This document shows positions 18,611 to 28,369 of a stretch of DNA of 64,000 bases, one piece after another. Every line of letters begins with the position of its first letter. Position 1 is the stretch's first letter. The notes beneath the pieces are model-generated. The model made no database searches. It was not told the origin of the DNA and saw nothing but the letters and a program-made list of their open reading frames with translations. Source of the DNA: Lysobacteraceae bacterium (GTDB taxonomy: Bacteria; Pseudomonadota; Gammaproteobacteria; Xanthomonadales; Xanthomonadaceae); assembly GCA_023954075.1 (NCBI GenBank), contig JAMLIV010000019.1, forward strand, positions 1 to 64,000, written 5' to 3'. Made by a program: the position numbers and the translations under genes.

Positions 18611-19996
18611 ATGCTCCGATTCCCGATTGCCGCGCTGTGCGCCGCCGTGCTGGCGCTGGCTGTTTCCCCGTCCGCGATGGCACGGAAGAAGCCCGCGTCG
18701 CCTGAGCCGCCGCCGTGGACCGGTGAGGTCTATTCCAGCACCTACCGCCCGGTCGCGTCCGCGCCGGTCCTGATCACCGGTGCGACCGTGCTGGTCGGCA
18801 ACGGCGAACGCCTCGATGGTGCCGACGTGCTGCTGCAGGACGGTCGCATCGCGGCCGTGGGCGTGGGCCTGACGGCACCTGCCGGTGCGCTGCGCGTGGA
18901 TGGCAGCGGCAAGTGGGTGACGCCGGGCATCATCGACAACCACTCGCACCTGGGCGTGTATCCCAGCCCCGGCACGCAGTCGCACGCCGACGGCAACGAG
19001 ATGGTGGCACCGGTGACGTCGCAGGTCTGGGCCGAGCACTCGGCCTGGCCGCAGGACCCCGGTTTCGCCGCGGCGCTGGCCGGCGGAGTGACCACCCTGC
19101 AACTGCTTCCCGGTTCGGCCAACCTCGTGGGCGGGCGCGGAGTGACGCTCAAGAACGTGCCGAGCGTGGACGTGCAAGGCATGAAGTTTCCCGGTGCGCC
19201 CTACGGACTGAAGATGGCCTGCGGGGAAAATCCCAAGCGCGTCTACGGCCAGAAGGGCGGGCCGATGACGCGCATGGGCAACGTGGCCGGCCTCCGCACC
19301 GCCTTCATCGAGGCCCGGGAATACGCCCGGCGTCGTGCCGGCAGCGAACCGGGCAAGCGTGACCTCAAGCTCGATACGCTGGCCGCCGCGATGGCCGGCG
19401 AAATCCAGGTGCACATCCACTGCTACCGCGCCGACGAGATCGCGGTGATGCTGGATCTGGCGCGCGAGTTCGGCTTCACCATCGCCTCGATCCACCACGG
19501 CGTGGAGGCCTACAAGCTGGCCGATCGGCTGGCGGGCGAGGGCGTGTGCGCCTCGCTCTGGGCCGACTGGTGGGGTTTCAAGATGGAGGCCTTCGACGGC
19601 ATCCAGGAAAACCTGGTGATGGTCGATCGCCCGACCAACGGCTGCGCTATCGTGCATTCCGATTCGCCCGAGGGCATCCAGCGGCTCAACCAGGAGGCGG
19701 CCAAGGCGATGGCCGCGGGCCGCCGCGCCGGCATCGAGGTCGCGCCCGAGCGCGCGATCCGCTGGCTCACGCAAAATCCGGCGCGCTCGCTCGGCGTGCT
19801 GGAGCAGACCGGCACCCTGGAGGCCGGCAAGATGGGTGACGTGGTGCTGTGGAACGGCAATCCCTTCAGCTCCTACGCGCTGGCCGACAAGGTCTGGATC
19901 GACGGGGCGCTGATGTACGACCGGCAGGACCGCTCGCGCCAGCCGGTGTCCGACTTCCTCCTGGGCCAGTCCGATTCGCAGGGAGGCACGCCATGA
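18611..19996 (+). CDS. Exported metal-dependent amidohydrolase (catalytically complete partner)
   Basis: 461-residue member of the amidohydrolase (TIM-barrel) superfamily with a signal peptide (LRFPIAALCAAVLALAVSPS). The first metal-binding strand reads TPGIIDNHSHLG (HxH present). Further ligand candidates are the Lys in YGLKMACGENPK, His in VHIHCYRADEI, His in ASIHHGVEAYK and Asp in IVHSDSPEGI, so the enzyme looks active. The barrel is followed by the usual small beta domain (GTLEAGKMGDVVLW). It overlaps the next gene by ATGA, and that neighbour is a related but ligand-less protein. An alternative GTG lies 9 nt upstream. Substrate unknown; a peptide- or imidazolone-type amide is possible. 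Confidence 0.82.
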   Translation: MLRFPIAALCAAVLALAVSPSAMARKKPASPEPPPWTGEVYSSTYRPVASAPVLITGATVLVGNGERLDGADVLLQDGRIAAVGVGLTAPAGALRVDGSGKWVTPGIIDNHSHLGVYPSPGTQSHADGNEMVAPVTSQVWAEHSAWPQDPGFAAALAGGVTTLQLLPGSANLVGGRGVTLKNVPSVDVQGMKFPGAPYGLKMACGENPKRVYGQKGGPMTRMGNVAGLRTAFIEAREYARRRAGSEPGKRDLKLDTLAAAMAGEIQVHIHCYRADEIAVMLDLAREFGFTIASIHHGVEAYKLADRLAGEGVCASLWADWWGFKMEAFDGIQENLVMVDRPTNGCAIVHSDSPEGIQRLNQEAAKAMAAGRRAGIEVAPERAIRWLTQNPARSLGVLEQTGTLEAGKMGDVVLWNGNPFSSYALADKVWIDGALMYDRQDRSRQPVSDFLLGQSDSQGGTP

Positions 19997-21288
19997 GCCC
20001 GCGCTTCATTCTTTCCGTGCTGGCGCTGCTGCCCGTGCTGCTGCCGACCGCGTCGGCGCAGAATCTTCTGATCCGCAATGCCACCGTGCATACCGCCACC
20101 GCGCAGGGCACGCTGGCCCAGGCCGACGTTCTGGTCCGCGATGGCAGGATCGCGGCCATCGGCACGAATCTGGCGGCCGAAGGCATCGAAGTCGTCGATG
20201 CCGGCGGCCTGCCGCTCACCCCGACCCTGTTCGGCGGCATCAGCGGCATCGGGTTGGAAGAGGTTTCCAGCGAAACCTTCACCCGCGATGCCGCGCTGGC
20301 CCTGGGCGCAACGGCCAAGGACATCGTGGTGCGGCCGGAGTTCGACGTGACGCTGGCCTACAACCCGGATTCGATCCTTGCGCCGGTGGCGCGGGTGGAA
20401 GGCATCGGCTTCACCCTGCTGTCGGCCAACGCGACCGCGGGCGGATCGATCATCGGCGGGCAGGGCGCGGTGGTGCGGCTTGACGGCAGTCCGGACCCGA
20501 TCGGGCCCAAGGCGCTGTTCGTCACGCTGGGCGGCGGCTCGTCGGAGTTCAGCGGGGTGTCGCGCGCCGGGCAGTGGATGCTGCTCGACCAGCTCGTGTC
20601 CGAACTGCGCGGCACCGTGCCGGCGGGAATGGCGCACCTCACCCCGGCCGGGCGCACGGCGCTCAAGCGCTACATCGATGGCGGTGCGCGCATCGTGTTC
20701 GATGTGAATCGCGCCGCCGACATCCGCCAGCTGCTGCGCTGGGCCGGGAAGCAGCGGCTCTCCATCGCCATCAGCGGCGGTGCCGAGGCCTGGAAGCTGG
20801 CCCCTGCACTGGCGGCGGCGAAGGTGCCGGTGTTCCTGGATTCGCTGTCGGGCCTGCCCGGCAACTTCGACCAGATCCACGCCTCGCTGGAAAATGCCGC
20901 GCGCCTGCGTGCCGCGGGCGTGGCGGTCGGCTTCAATCCTTCCGGTGACGGTTCGCACAACGCACGCAAGAACCGTCAGCTCGCCGGCAACGCCGTGGCG
21001 CACGGGCTGTCGTGGGAGGACGCGCTGGCCGGACTGACCCGCGTGCCGGCGGATGCCTTCGGGGTGGCGGATCGCATCGGCACCATTGCCGTGGGGCGCA
21101 GCGCGGACCTGGTGCTGTGGACCGGCGACCCGCTGGATGTCGCGCACACCGCGCGCCAGGTCTGGATGGACGGGCGTACGATTCCGATGCGCTCGCGCCA
21201 GACCGAACTGCGCGACCGCTACCTGCGTCCGGAACCGAACCCCGAACGCGGCGCGCTGCCGCGGGCCTATTCTGTTCCCGGTCGCTGA
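19993..21288 (+). CDS. Exported amidohydrolase-fold protein lacking metal ligands (probable pseudoenzyme)
   Basis: 431 residues with a signal peptide (PRFILSVLALLPVLLPTASA). The composite beta domain (NLLIRNATVHTATAQGTLAQ; IGTIAVGRSADLVLWTGDP) shows amidohydrolase ancestry. The metal-binding HxH is replaced: after PLTPTLFGG comes ISGIGLEEV. The barrel positions corresponding to the other ligands read IVFDVNRAADI, IAISGGAEAWK and VGFNPSGDGSH instead of His/His/Asp motifs. ATGA overlap with the complete paralogue upstream suggests a stoichiometric complex in the periplasm. It is intact and under coding constraint, so it is probably a functional non-catalytic subunit rather than a decaying gene. 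Confidence 0.8.
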   Translation: MSPRFILSVLALLPVLLPTASAQNLLIRNATVHTATAQGTLAQADVLVRDGRIAAIGTNLAAEGIEVVDAGGLPLTPTLFGGISGIGLEEVSSETFTRDAALALGATAKDIVVRPEFDVTLAYNPDSILAPVARVEGIGFTLLSANATAGGSIIGGQGAVVRLDGSPDPIGPKALFVTLGGGSSEFSGVSRAGQWMLLDQLVSELRGTVPAGMAHLTPAGRTALKRYIDGGARIVFDVNRAADIRQLLRWAGKQRLSIAISGGAEAWKLAPALAAAKVPVFLDSLSGLPGNFDQIHASLENAARLRAAGVAVGFNPSGDGSHNARKNRQLAGNAVAHGLSWEDALAGLTRVPADAFGVADRIGTIAVGRSADLVLWTGDPLDVAHTARQVWMDGRTIPMRSRQTELRDRYLRPEPNPERGALPRAYSVPGR

Positions 21289-21321
21289 TTCTCCCTGCCG
21301 ACTTCGCTCGAGGACCGTCGC

Positions 21322-22614
21322 ATGACCCGTCACCGCCTCATCCTTGCCATCCTCGCCGGCCTGGTCGCACTGCCGGCGCAGGCCGCGCCCGACACCCTGG
21401 CCCTGCACTGCGGCGCGCTGTTCGATGCGCGTGCGGGCAAGCTCCTCGACGCGCACACCGTGGTCGTGCGCGAGGGCAGGATCGCCGAGGTGCGCGACGG
21501 GCGCGCCGTCGTGCCCGAGGCCGAGGTCATCGATCTTTCCGCGCATACCTGCAGCCCCGGCTGGACCGACCTGCACGTGCACCTGGGCAGCCAGTCCAGC
21601 CCGCAGAGCTATTCGGAAGGCTTTCGCCTGGATCCGGTGGACTACGCCTTCCGCGCGGTCGGCTATGCCGAAAAGACCCTGCTGGCCGGCTTCACCAGCG
21701 TGCGCGATCTGGGCGGTGAAGTGGCCCCGCATCTGCGCGATGCGATCGGTCAGGGCCTGGTGAAGGGGCCGCGCATCTTCGCCGCCGGCAAGTCCATCGC
21801 GACCACCGGTGGCCATGCCGATCCGACCAACGGCATCAATGACCGTCTGGCGCACCTGATCGGTCCGCCCGGGCCGACCGAGGGCGTGGTCAACTCGCCC
21901 GACGACGCGCGCCAGGCTGTGCGCCAGCGCTACAAGGACGGCAGCGACGTCATCAAGATCACCGCCACCGGCGGCGTGCTGAGTTATGCCAAGTCGGGCG
22001 ACGCGCCGCAGTTCACCGTGGACGAGGTCAGGGTGATCGTCGATACCGCGAAGGACTACGGCTATCGCGTCGCCGCGCACGCGCACGGCGAGGAGGGCAT
22101 GTACCGCGCCGTGACGGGCGGGGTGACCAGCATCGAGCACGGCACCTACATGAGCGATCGGGTGGTCAAGGCGATGAAGGAGCGCGGTACCTGGTACGTG
22201 CCGACCGTTTACGCCGGCCGCTTCGTGGCCGACAAGGCCAGGATCGACGGCTACTTTCCGCCCGTCGTGCGGCCCAAGGCCGAGCGCATCGGCGCGCTGA
22301 TCCAGGAAACCGCGGGCCGCGCCTGGCGCGCGGGCGTGAAGATCGCCTTCGGCACCGACATGGGCGTGGGCCCGCACGGCGACAACGCGCGCGAGTTCAT
22401 CTACATGGTCGAAGCCGGGATTCCCGCCGCCTACGCCCTGCAGGCGGCCACGGTGCACGCGGCCGAGGTGCTGGGCGTGGACGACCAGGGCGTGATCGAG
22501 GTCGGCAAGCGCGCCGATATCGTGGCGGTGCCGGGCGATCCGCTGGCCGACATCTCCGTGGTGATGGACGTGTCCTTCGTGATGAAGGATGGGGTGGTGT
22601 ACCGGCGGCCCTGA
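21322..22614 (+). CDS. Exported amidohydrolase, Xaa-Pro/Xaa-Arg dipeptidase-like
   Basis: 430 residues; signal peptide RHRLILAILAGLVALPAQAA. Metal centre complete: SPGWTDLHVHLGS (HxH), carboxylated-Lys motif VIKITATGGVLS, VAAHAHGEEGM, TSIEHGTYM, and the Asp in AFGTDMGVGPHG. These features match the carboxypeptidase/prolidase-like amidohydrolases that cleave Xaa-Pro or Xaa-Arg dipeptides. It starts 33 nt after the pseudoenzyme gene, with GAGGA about 8 nt before the ATG, so it probably belongs to the same transcript. Likely role: periplasmic peptide breakdown. Confidence 0.87.
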   Translation: MTRHRLILAILAGLVALPAQAAPDTLALHCGALFDARAGKLLDAHTVVVREGRIAEVRDGRAVVPEAEVIDLSAHTCSPGWTDLHVHLGSQSSPQSYSEGFRLDPVDYAFRAVGYAEKTLLAGFTSVRDLGGEVAPHLRDAIGQGLVKGPRIFAAGKSIATTGGHADPTNGINDRLAHLIGPPGPTEGVVNSPDDARQAVRQRYKDGSDVIKITATGGVLSYAKSGDAPQFTVDEVRVIVDTAKDYGYRVAAHAHGEEGMYRAVTGGVTSIEHGTYMSDRVVKAMKERGTWYVPTVYAGRFVADKARIDGYFPPVVRPKAERIGALIQETAGRAWRAGVKIAFGTDMGVGPHGDNAREFIYMVEAGIPAAYALQAATVHAAEVLGVDDQGVIEVGKRADIVAVPGDPLADISVVMDVSFVMKDGVVYRRP

Positions 22615-22659
22615 GTCCGCCACCCGCGCGGCTGGCGGGGATGGATGGGCGGGAAGGAA

Positions 22660-22688
22660 TTGCCTTTTGGGTCGTCCATCATTAGACT
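22660..22688 (+). promoter_or_regulatory. Promoter of the RES/Xre toxin-antitoxin module
   Basis: TTGCCT (22660-22665), 17 nt spacer, TAGACT (22683-22688); each hexamer matches the sigma-70 consensus at 4 of 6 positions and the spacing is ideal. The predicted start of transcription falls inside the adjacent palindrome. Confidence 0.55.
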
Positions 22689-22713
22689 CATATTCGTCTA
22701 TAAATGGACGAAT
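22673..22713. promoter_or_regulatory. Palindromic operator of the toxin-antitoxin module
   Basis: Two interlocking inverted repeats overlap the promoter: ATTCGTC (22692-22698) with GACGAAT (22707-22713), and CGTCCAT (22673-22679) with ATGGACG (22704-22710). This AT-richer island, directly before the antitoxin start, is the expected place for autorepression by the antitoxin or the toxin-antitoxin complex. Confidence 0.6.
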
Positions 22714-22723
22714 GAGGTGCGCC

Positions 22724-23239
22724 ATGGCCGTCTATCCGCTGAAATCCGTGCTCTCCGGCGTGCGGGAAGGGCCTGCGCTGGCCTATCGCGCGCCGCGCGG
22801 CGTCGAGGCCTACGTGCGCGAAGTGGCGGCCGCCGAGCCGCTTCAGCTGGTCGGCATCGAGCGTGAAGGCGTCGAGGCGGGGTTCGTCAAGGATCTCGCG
22901 CGGCGCATGGATGTGCCCGCGACGCGACTGTTCGCCATCCTCGGAGTGCCGCGCGCGACCGCTGAAAAGAAGGCGTCCGCGAAGGAGCGCATCGGCGGCA
23001 TCGGTGGAGTTGCCGCGCTCGGATTGATCCGGCTTATGGGCGTAGCCCAGGAGATCGCGGCCGCCAGCACTCATCCGGATGCCGCCGGGCTGGATGTCCC
23101 GCGCTGGCTCGGGCAATGGATCGAACAGCCGCAGCCGGCGCTGGGCGGTCGTCGCCCCGCGGAACTCCTGGATACCCCGACCGGCGCGGAAGTGGTCACG
23201 CGCCTGCTCGGCTCGATGGCCAGCGGCGCCTATCAATGA
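22724..23239 (+). CDS. Xre/MbcA/ParS-type antitoxin of a RES-Xre system
   Basis: 171-residue antitoxin with a helical DNA-binding region (FVKDLARRMDVPATRLFAIL) and a C-terminal toxin-binding domain of the DUF2384 type, ending DTPTGAEVVTRLLGSMASGAY. ATG at 22724 is chosen because GAGG lies 6 nt upstream; an ATG 12 nt earlier is in frame but sits inside the operator. The stop overlaps the toxin start as ATGA, a typical way to couple expression of the two partners. It is expected to neutralise the toxin and repress the promoter. Confidence 0.87.
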   Translation: MAVYPLKSVLSGVREGPALAYRAPRGVEAYVREVAAAEPLQLVGIEREGVEAGFVKDLARRMDVPATRLFAILGVPRATAEKKASAKERIGGIGGVAALGLIRLMGVAQEIAAASTHPDAAGLDVPRWLGQWIEQPQPALGGRRPAELLDTPTGAEVVTRLLGSMASGAYQ

Positions 23240-23712
23240 GGCTGTGGCGGATCGCCGCGGAAACCCGCGACTATCCCGCGGATGATCTTTCCGGCAACGG
23301 CGCGGCGCGTTTCCCCGGGCGCTGGAACGACCTCGGCGAGCCCTTGCTGTACTGCGCGACCAGCCTGTCGCTGGCGGTGCTCGAAACCACCGCGCACCTC
23401 CAGGGTGTGCTGCCGCTGAACCGCTTCGTCGTCGCCATCGAGGTTTCCGATGCGGTCTGGGAGGCGCGGCAGGAGTTCGCGGCCGACGCGCTGCCTGCCG
23501 CCTGGCGCGCGATTCCGGCGGGTCAGGCCAGCGTGCGGATCGGCTCGGGATGGCTGGCATCGCGCCGTTCCGCGATCCTGCTGGTTCCCTCGGTCATCGT
23601 GCCGGAGGAGCGCGTGGCGCTGGTCAATCCGCTGCATCCGGACAGCCGTGCGCTTCGCGCCGAGGTGGTGCGGGTGTTCGAGTACCACGCGCTCCTGCGC
23701 GGCGACGCCTGA
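23236..23712 (+). CDS. RES-domain toxin (NAD+-depleting family)
   Basis: 158-residue RES protein, named for conserved Arg, Glu and Ser. Readable landmarks are MRLWRIAA at the N-terminus, ARFPGRWNDLGEPLLYCATS and LSLAVLETTAHLQ, matching the G-RWN-G-P-YxS...E block of the family. Characterised members degrade NAD+ and stop growth. ATGA overlap with the antitoxin gene and their shared operator make a complete type II module. No transposase or integrase is nearby. Confidence 0.88.
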   Translation: MRLWRIAAETRDYPADDLSGNGAARFPGRWNDLGEPLLYCATSLSLAVLETTAHLQGVLPLNRFVVAIEVSDAVWEARQEFAADALPAAWRAIPAGQASVRIGSGWLASRRSAILLVPSVIVPEERVALVNPLHPDSRALRAEVVRVFEYHALLRGDA

Positions 23713-23823
23713 GAACCCGCGCATCGAAATCCGCGAAAATCCCGCCGCCTGCGTGGCGTACCATGTCACGCGTGGCGCACCGCCGCGTCATGCCGACGCC
23801 CCGTCCATTTCCGGAGACACCCC

Positions 23824-24681
23824 ATGTTCAAACGTTTCTCGCGCAGCTGGAGTCTGATCAAGGCCAGTGCGGGCGTGCTGGCCAAGGACAAGGAGCTGCT
23901 GGTCTTTCCCCTGCTGTCGGCCATATGCACCCTGATCGTCGCCGCGGCCTTCGTGCTCCCCATGTTCGGCCTGGGCGCGCTGGATGGCCTGCGGGAGGAT
24001 TCGGATGGCGGAGTGTCGCTGGCGGTCTATGTAGTGGCCTTCCTGTTCTATCTGGTGCAGTACTTCGTCATCTTCTTCTTCAACTCCGCGCTCGTGGGGG
24101 CCGCGATGATCCGGCTGGATGGCGGCGATCCCACCCTGCGCGACGGCCTGCGCATCGCCGGCTCCAAGGCGCTCCCGATCCTGGGCTATGCGGCCATCGC
24201 GGCCACCGTGGGCATGGTTTTGCGGGCCATCCAGGAGCGCGCGGGATGGATCGGGAACATCGTCGTCGGCCTGCTCGGCGTGGCCTGGACGGTGGCGAGT
24301 TTTCTGGTGGTGCCGGTGCTGGTTTCGCGCGACGTGGGGCCGATCGATGCGGTCAAGGAGAGCGCGCTGCTGCTGAAGAAGACCTGGGGCGAAAACCTCA
24401 TCGGGCAGGGCGGAGTCGGCCTGGTGTTCGGCTTCATCGTGTTCGGCGTGGTGCTGATGGGTGCCGCGGCCATCGTCGGTGCCGCCATGACCGGCAGCGG
24501 CGTGCTGATCGGCGTGGTGGTCGCGGTGTTCATCGTCGCGCTGCTGCTGGTGGGCCTGGTGCAGGCCGTTCTGTCCGGCATCTACTCGGCCGCGCTCTAC
24601 CGCTACGCCAGCGGCGAAGAGTCGACCGATGGATTCGACGCGGGGCTGCTCGAAAATGCTTTCGCGGTGAAGACCAAGTAG
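23824..24681 (+). CDS. Polytopic membrane protein, DUF6159-like
   Basis: 285-residue integral membrane protein with about six helices, from LLSAICTLIVAAAFVLPMFG to VVVAVFIVALLLVGLVQAVL, and soluble ends. The N-terminus RFSRSWSLIKASAGVLAKDK and the VSRDVGPIDAVKESALLLKKTWGEN loop fit bacterial DUF6159 proteins of unknown function. GGAG lies 6-7 nt before the ATG. It stands alone between the toxin-antitoxin module and a strong bidirectional terminator, so context gives no functional clue. Confidence 0.8.
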   Translation: MFKRFSRSWSLIKASAGVLAKDKELLVFPLLSAICTLIVAAAFVLPMFGLGALDGLREDSDGGVSLAVYVVAFLFYLVQYFVIFFFNSALVGAAMIRLDGGDPTLRDGLRIAGSKALPILGYAAIAATVGMVLRAIQERAGWIGNIVVGLLGVAWTVASFLVVPVLVSRDVGPIDAVKESALLLKKTWGENLIGQGGVGLVFGFIVFGVVLMGAAAIVGAAMTGSGVLIGVVVAVFIVALLLVGLVQAVLSGIYSAALYRYASGEESTDGFDAGLLENAFAVKTK

Positions 24682-24712
24682 GTCGCTGCCCGATTCCGAT
24701 CTGCGGTACAAA

Positions 24713-24743
24713 CGCACGGTCGGCCATTGTGGCCGACCGTGCG
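24713..24743. terminator. Bidirectional terminator hairpin
   Basis: Perfect 13-bp stem CGCACGGTCGGCC / GGCCGACCGTGCG around the 5-base loop ATTGT, between two convergent genes. T-tracts are absent on both sides, so termination may be Rho-assisted, but the hairpin is strong. Confidence 0.75.
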
Positions 24744-24748
24744 CGCGG

Positions 24749-25786
24749 CTATTCGAAGCCGTCGGCGAACAGGCCGCCCTGGCCTTTCAGCGCGAACACG
24801 GCGCTGCCGGGCGGCGTATTTCCCGTTACTTCCACCAGGACCGAGTGGCTGCCGTAGCCCACGGGTGCGAATACCACGTCGAGGTTGCAGCCCGCGCCTG
24901 GCGCGAGCTGGTGCGGCACCGGGCCGCAGGTTCCGTCCAGTACCTGGAAGGCCGGCGGCATCGGACTGGGCGTCGGCGCGTACAGCTGGATGTGCCAGGC
25001 GGCGGTGCCCGCATTGAACAGGCTGACGATGCCGCTGGCGCTGCTCCCCGGATCGACCGAGCCCAGATCCAGCGTCGTGGGTGACACGACCGGGAGCGGG
25101 GTGCCCGCTGTTCCGGTGGCATCGAGCCGGATCATCCAGTTGCCATCGCTGGTGCCGCCAAACAGCGCGGCACGCACCGTCGCAACCGGAAGGTCGGCCC
25201 AGGCCAGATGGTTCGGATCGATCGGAGTGAGTGGCGCCGGCGGGGTGGCCCAGTTGGCCGCGATGAAGCTGTGGTCGTTGGGCGGGTAGGTGGGTGGCTC
25301 GTCCGTACCGTCGGTGTCGATGGCGGCCACTTGCGGCATGCCGGTATAGGCGACGATGGCACCCGCGAAGATGATGTCTCCCGCCTGGAAGGTCAGTGGC
25401 TGGAGCAACGCATAGCTGTTGAAGGTGTTGGTGCCGGAGTTGGCCACGAAGCCCGTCGCCGTGGCGAGCACGGGGTCGTGATCGGGCAAACCATCGAGGT
25501 TGGAGTCCAGCCACACGTGGACGGCCACGGGGGTGCCGTTTGGAATGTTGCTGGCGAGGAGGCTGCCTCCGAAGGCGACGTTCACCGCGGTGATGGTTTC
25601 GTACCCGGATCGGATCACGAAGCGGTTCAGCCAGGCCAGCGAGTACTGCCGGGAGGGCTGCAGCCCGATGCCCAGTTCCTTGACGCCATCGTCAAGGCGG
25701 TATTCGTTGGCGGCCTCGGCGCCGGCGGCGAAGCCGAGGAAGAGGACGGAAAGACGTGAAGTGTGGCGCAGCAGGAGCGGAAACAT
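24749..25786 (-). CDS. Secreted protein with Ig-like C-terminal domain and FADGFE tail
   Basis: 345 residues. Signal peptide FPLLLRHTSRLSVLFLGFAA is followed by a unique region (about 25-215). A beta-sandwich resembling choice-of-anchor-D/ASH repeats comes next (TTLDLGSVDPGSSASGIVSL to the end), with two cysteines (GTCGP; GAGCNLDVVF). The chain ends GLFADGFE. A C-terminal FxDGFE tail occurs on many exported proteins of Dokdonella/Lysobacter-type bacteria and may act as a sorting or processing signal (family knowledge, not demonstrated). Expression should be strong: the coding strand has GTAAGGAGGGCACC just before the ATG and a perfect TTGACA -35 upstream. No function recognised. Confidence 0.8.
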   Translation of the reverse strand: MFPLLLRHTSRLSVLFLGFAAGAEAANEYRLDDGVKELGIGLQPSRQYSLAWLNRFVIRSGYETITAVNVAFGGSLLASNIPNGTPVAVHVWLDSNLDGLPDHDPVLATATGFVANSGTNTFNSYALLQPLTFQAGDIIFAGAIVAYTGMPQVAAIDTDGTDEPPTYPPNDHSFIAANWATPPAPLTPIDPNHLAWADLPVATVRAALFGGTSDGNWMIRLDATGTAGTPLPVVSPTTLDLGSVDPGSSASGIVSLFNAGTAAWHIQLYAPTPSPMPPAFQVLDGTCGPVPHQLAPGAGCNLDVVFAPVGYGSHSVLVEVTGNTPPGSAVFALKGQGGLFADGFE

Positions 25787-25853
25787 GGTGCCCTCCTTAC
25801 AGGTCCCTTGCGGACCTTGTGCGACGTGCGGGTCTGGACGCCCACCGTATTGC

Positions 25854-25882
25854 GCTCTACTCCATTGTCAGTCGTATGTCAA
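25854..25882 (-). promoter_or_regulatory. Promoter of the FADGFE-tail secreted protein
   Basis: On the minus strand a perfect -35 TTGACA (25882-25877) is followed after 17 nt by TAGAGC (25859-25854), a poor -10. The leader of about 60 nt includes the small hairpin GGTCC-CTTGC-GGACC (25802-25816), just upstream of the Shine-Dalgarno. Confidence 0.5.
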
Positions 25883-25954
25883 GAGATGGCCCGTGATCCG
25901 GGCAGCGGCGCATCCGGAAGGGCGCAAGGCAGCGCCAGCGTCGCGGGACCGGCA

Positions 25955-27721
<1,767 letters not shown>

Positions 27722-27739
27722 ACGATGGGATTCGGAGGC

Positions 27740-28369
27740 CTACGGAGGCGCAAGTCGCGGGCCGGCACGGGTATCGCCGTCGCTGTGCCGGATCAGCTCG
27801 CCCTGGCCGCGCGTTGCATCGCGAAGTGTAGCGGCTAGTGCGTCGAAGTTGGCTTCGGGCAGCTCCAGCTCCAGTTCCAGGCCGTCGGCGTCGTAGCGTT
27901 CGCCAAGCTTGCGCGCGTCGTGTGCGGCGATCAGGGCATGCGCGGTGTTGGCGTGGGCGAAGCCGCAGCGCAAGGTGGCCATGACGGTTTCCACCACGGT
28001 CATGCGCTCGGCCTGGCGCAGACACTCGGCGGCGGTGCCGCCGTAGGCGCGCACCAGCCCGCCGGCGCCCAGCTTGATGCCGCCGAACCAGCGCGTGACG
28101 ACCACCATCACGCCGTCGAGGCCCTGACCCTCGATGGCGGCCAGGATTGGTTTGCCCGCGGTGCTGGCCGGTTCGCCGTCGTCGGAGAAGCGGTAGGCCG
28201 GATCGATGCGCCAGGCCCAGCAGTTGTGGGTGGCGGCGGGATCGCCCACCTGGGCCAGGAACGCCATCGCCTCTTCCGGTGAGGACACCGGTGCGGCCTG
28301 CGCGAGGAAGCGGCTCTTGCGGATGTCCTGCTCCAGCCGCGCCGGCCGGGCGAGCGTGACGCGGCTCAT
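27740..28369 (-). CDS. YigZ/IMPACT family protein
   Basis: 209-residue protein with the N-terminal UPF0029/IMPACT domain (about 1-115) and a C-terminal DUF1949-like domain. Signatures: ATHNCWAWRI, RFSDDGEPASTAGKPIL and VVVTRWFGGIKLGAGGLVRAYG. Bacterial members are loosely linked to translation or nucleic-acid binding; the precise activity is not settled. ATG overlaps the anti-sigma-like gene stop (ATGA). Its inclusion in a sigma-factor operon is unusual. Confidence 0.9.
   Translation of the reverse strand: MSRVTLARPARLEQDIRKSRFLAQAAPVSSPEEAMAFLAQVGDPAATHNCWAWRIDPAYRFSDDGEPASTAGKPILAAIEGQGLDGVMVVVTRWFGGIKLGAGGLVRAYGGTAAECLRQAERMTVVETVMATLRCGFAHANTAHALIAAHDARKLGERYDADGLELELELPEANFDALAATLRDATRGQGELIRHSDGDTRAGPRLAPP

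Noticed and set aside
19993..21288. Calling the ligand-less amidohydrolase a pseudogene
   Set aside because: Full length, no frameshift or internal stop, good signal peptide, coupled to its neighbour; more like a non-catalytic subunit.
19873..22725. Open frame of about 950 codons on the minus strand
   Set aside because: Spans two amidohydrolase genes in antisense; shadow frame from codon bias.
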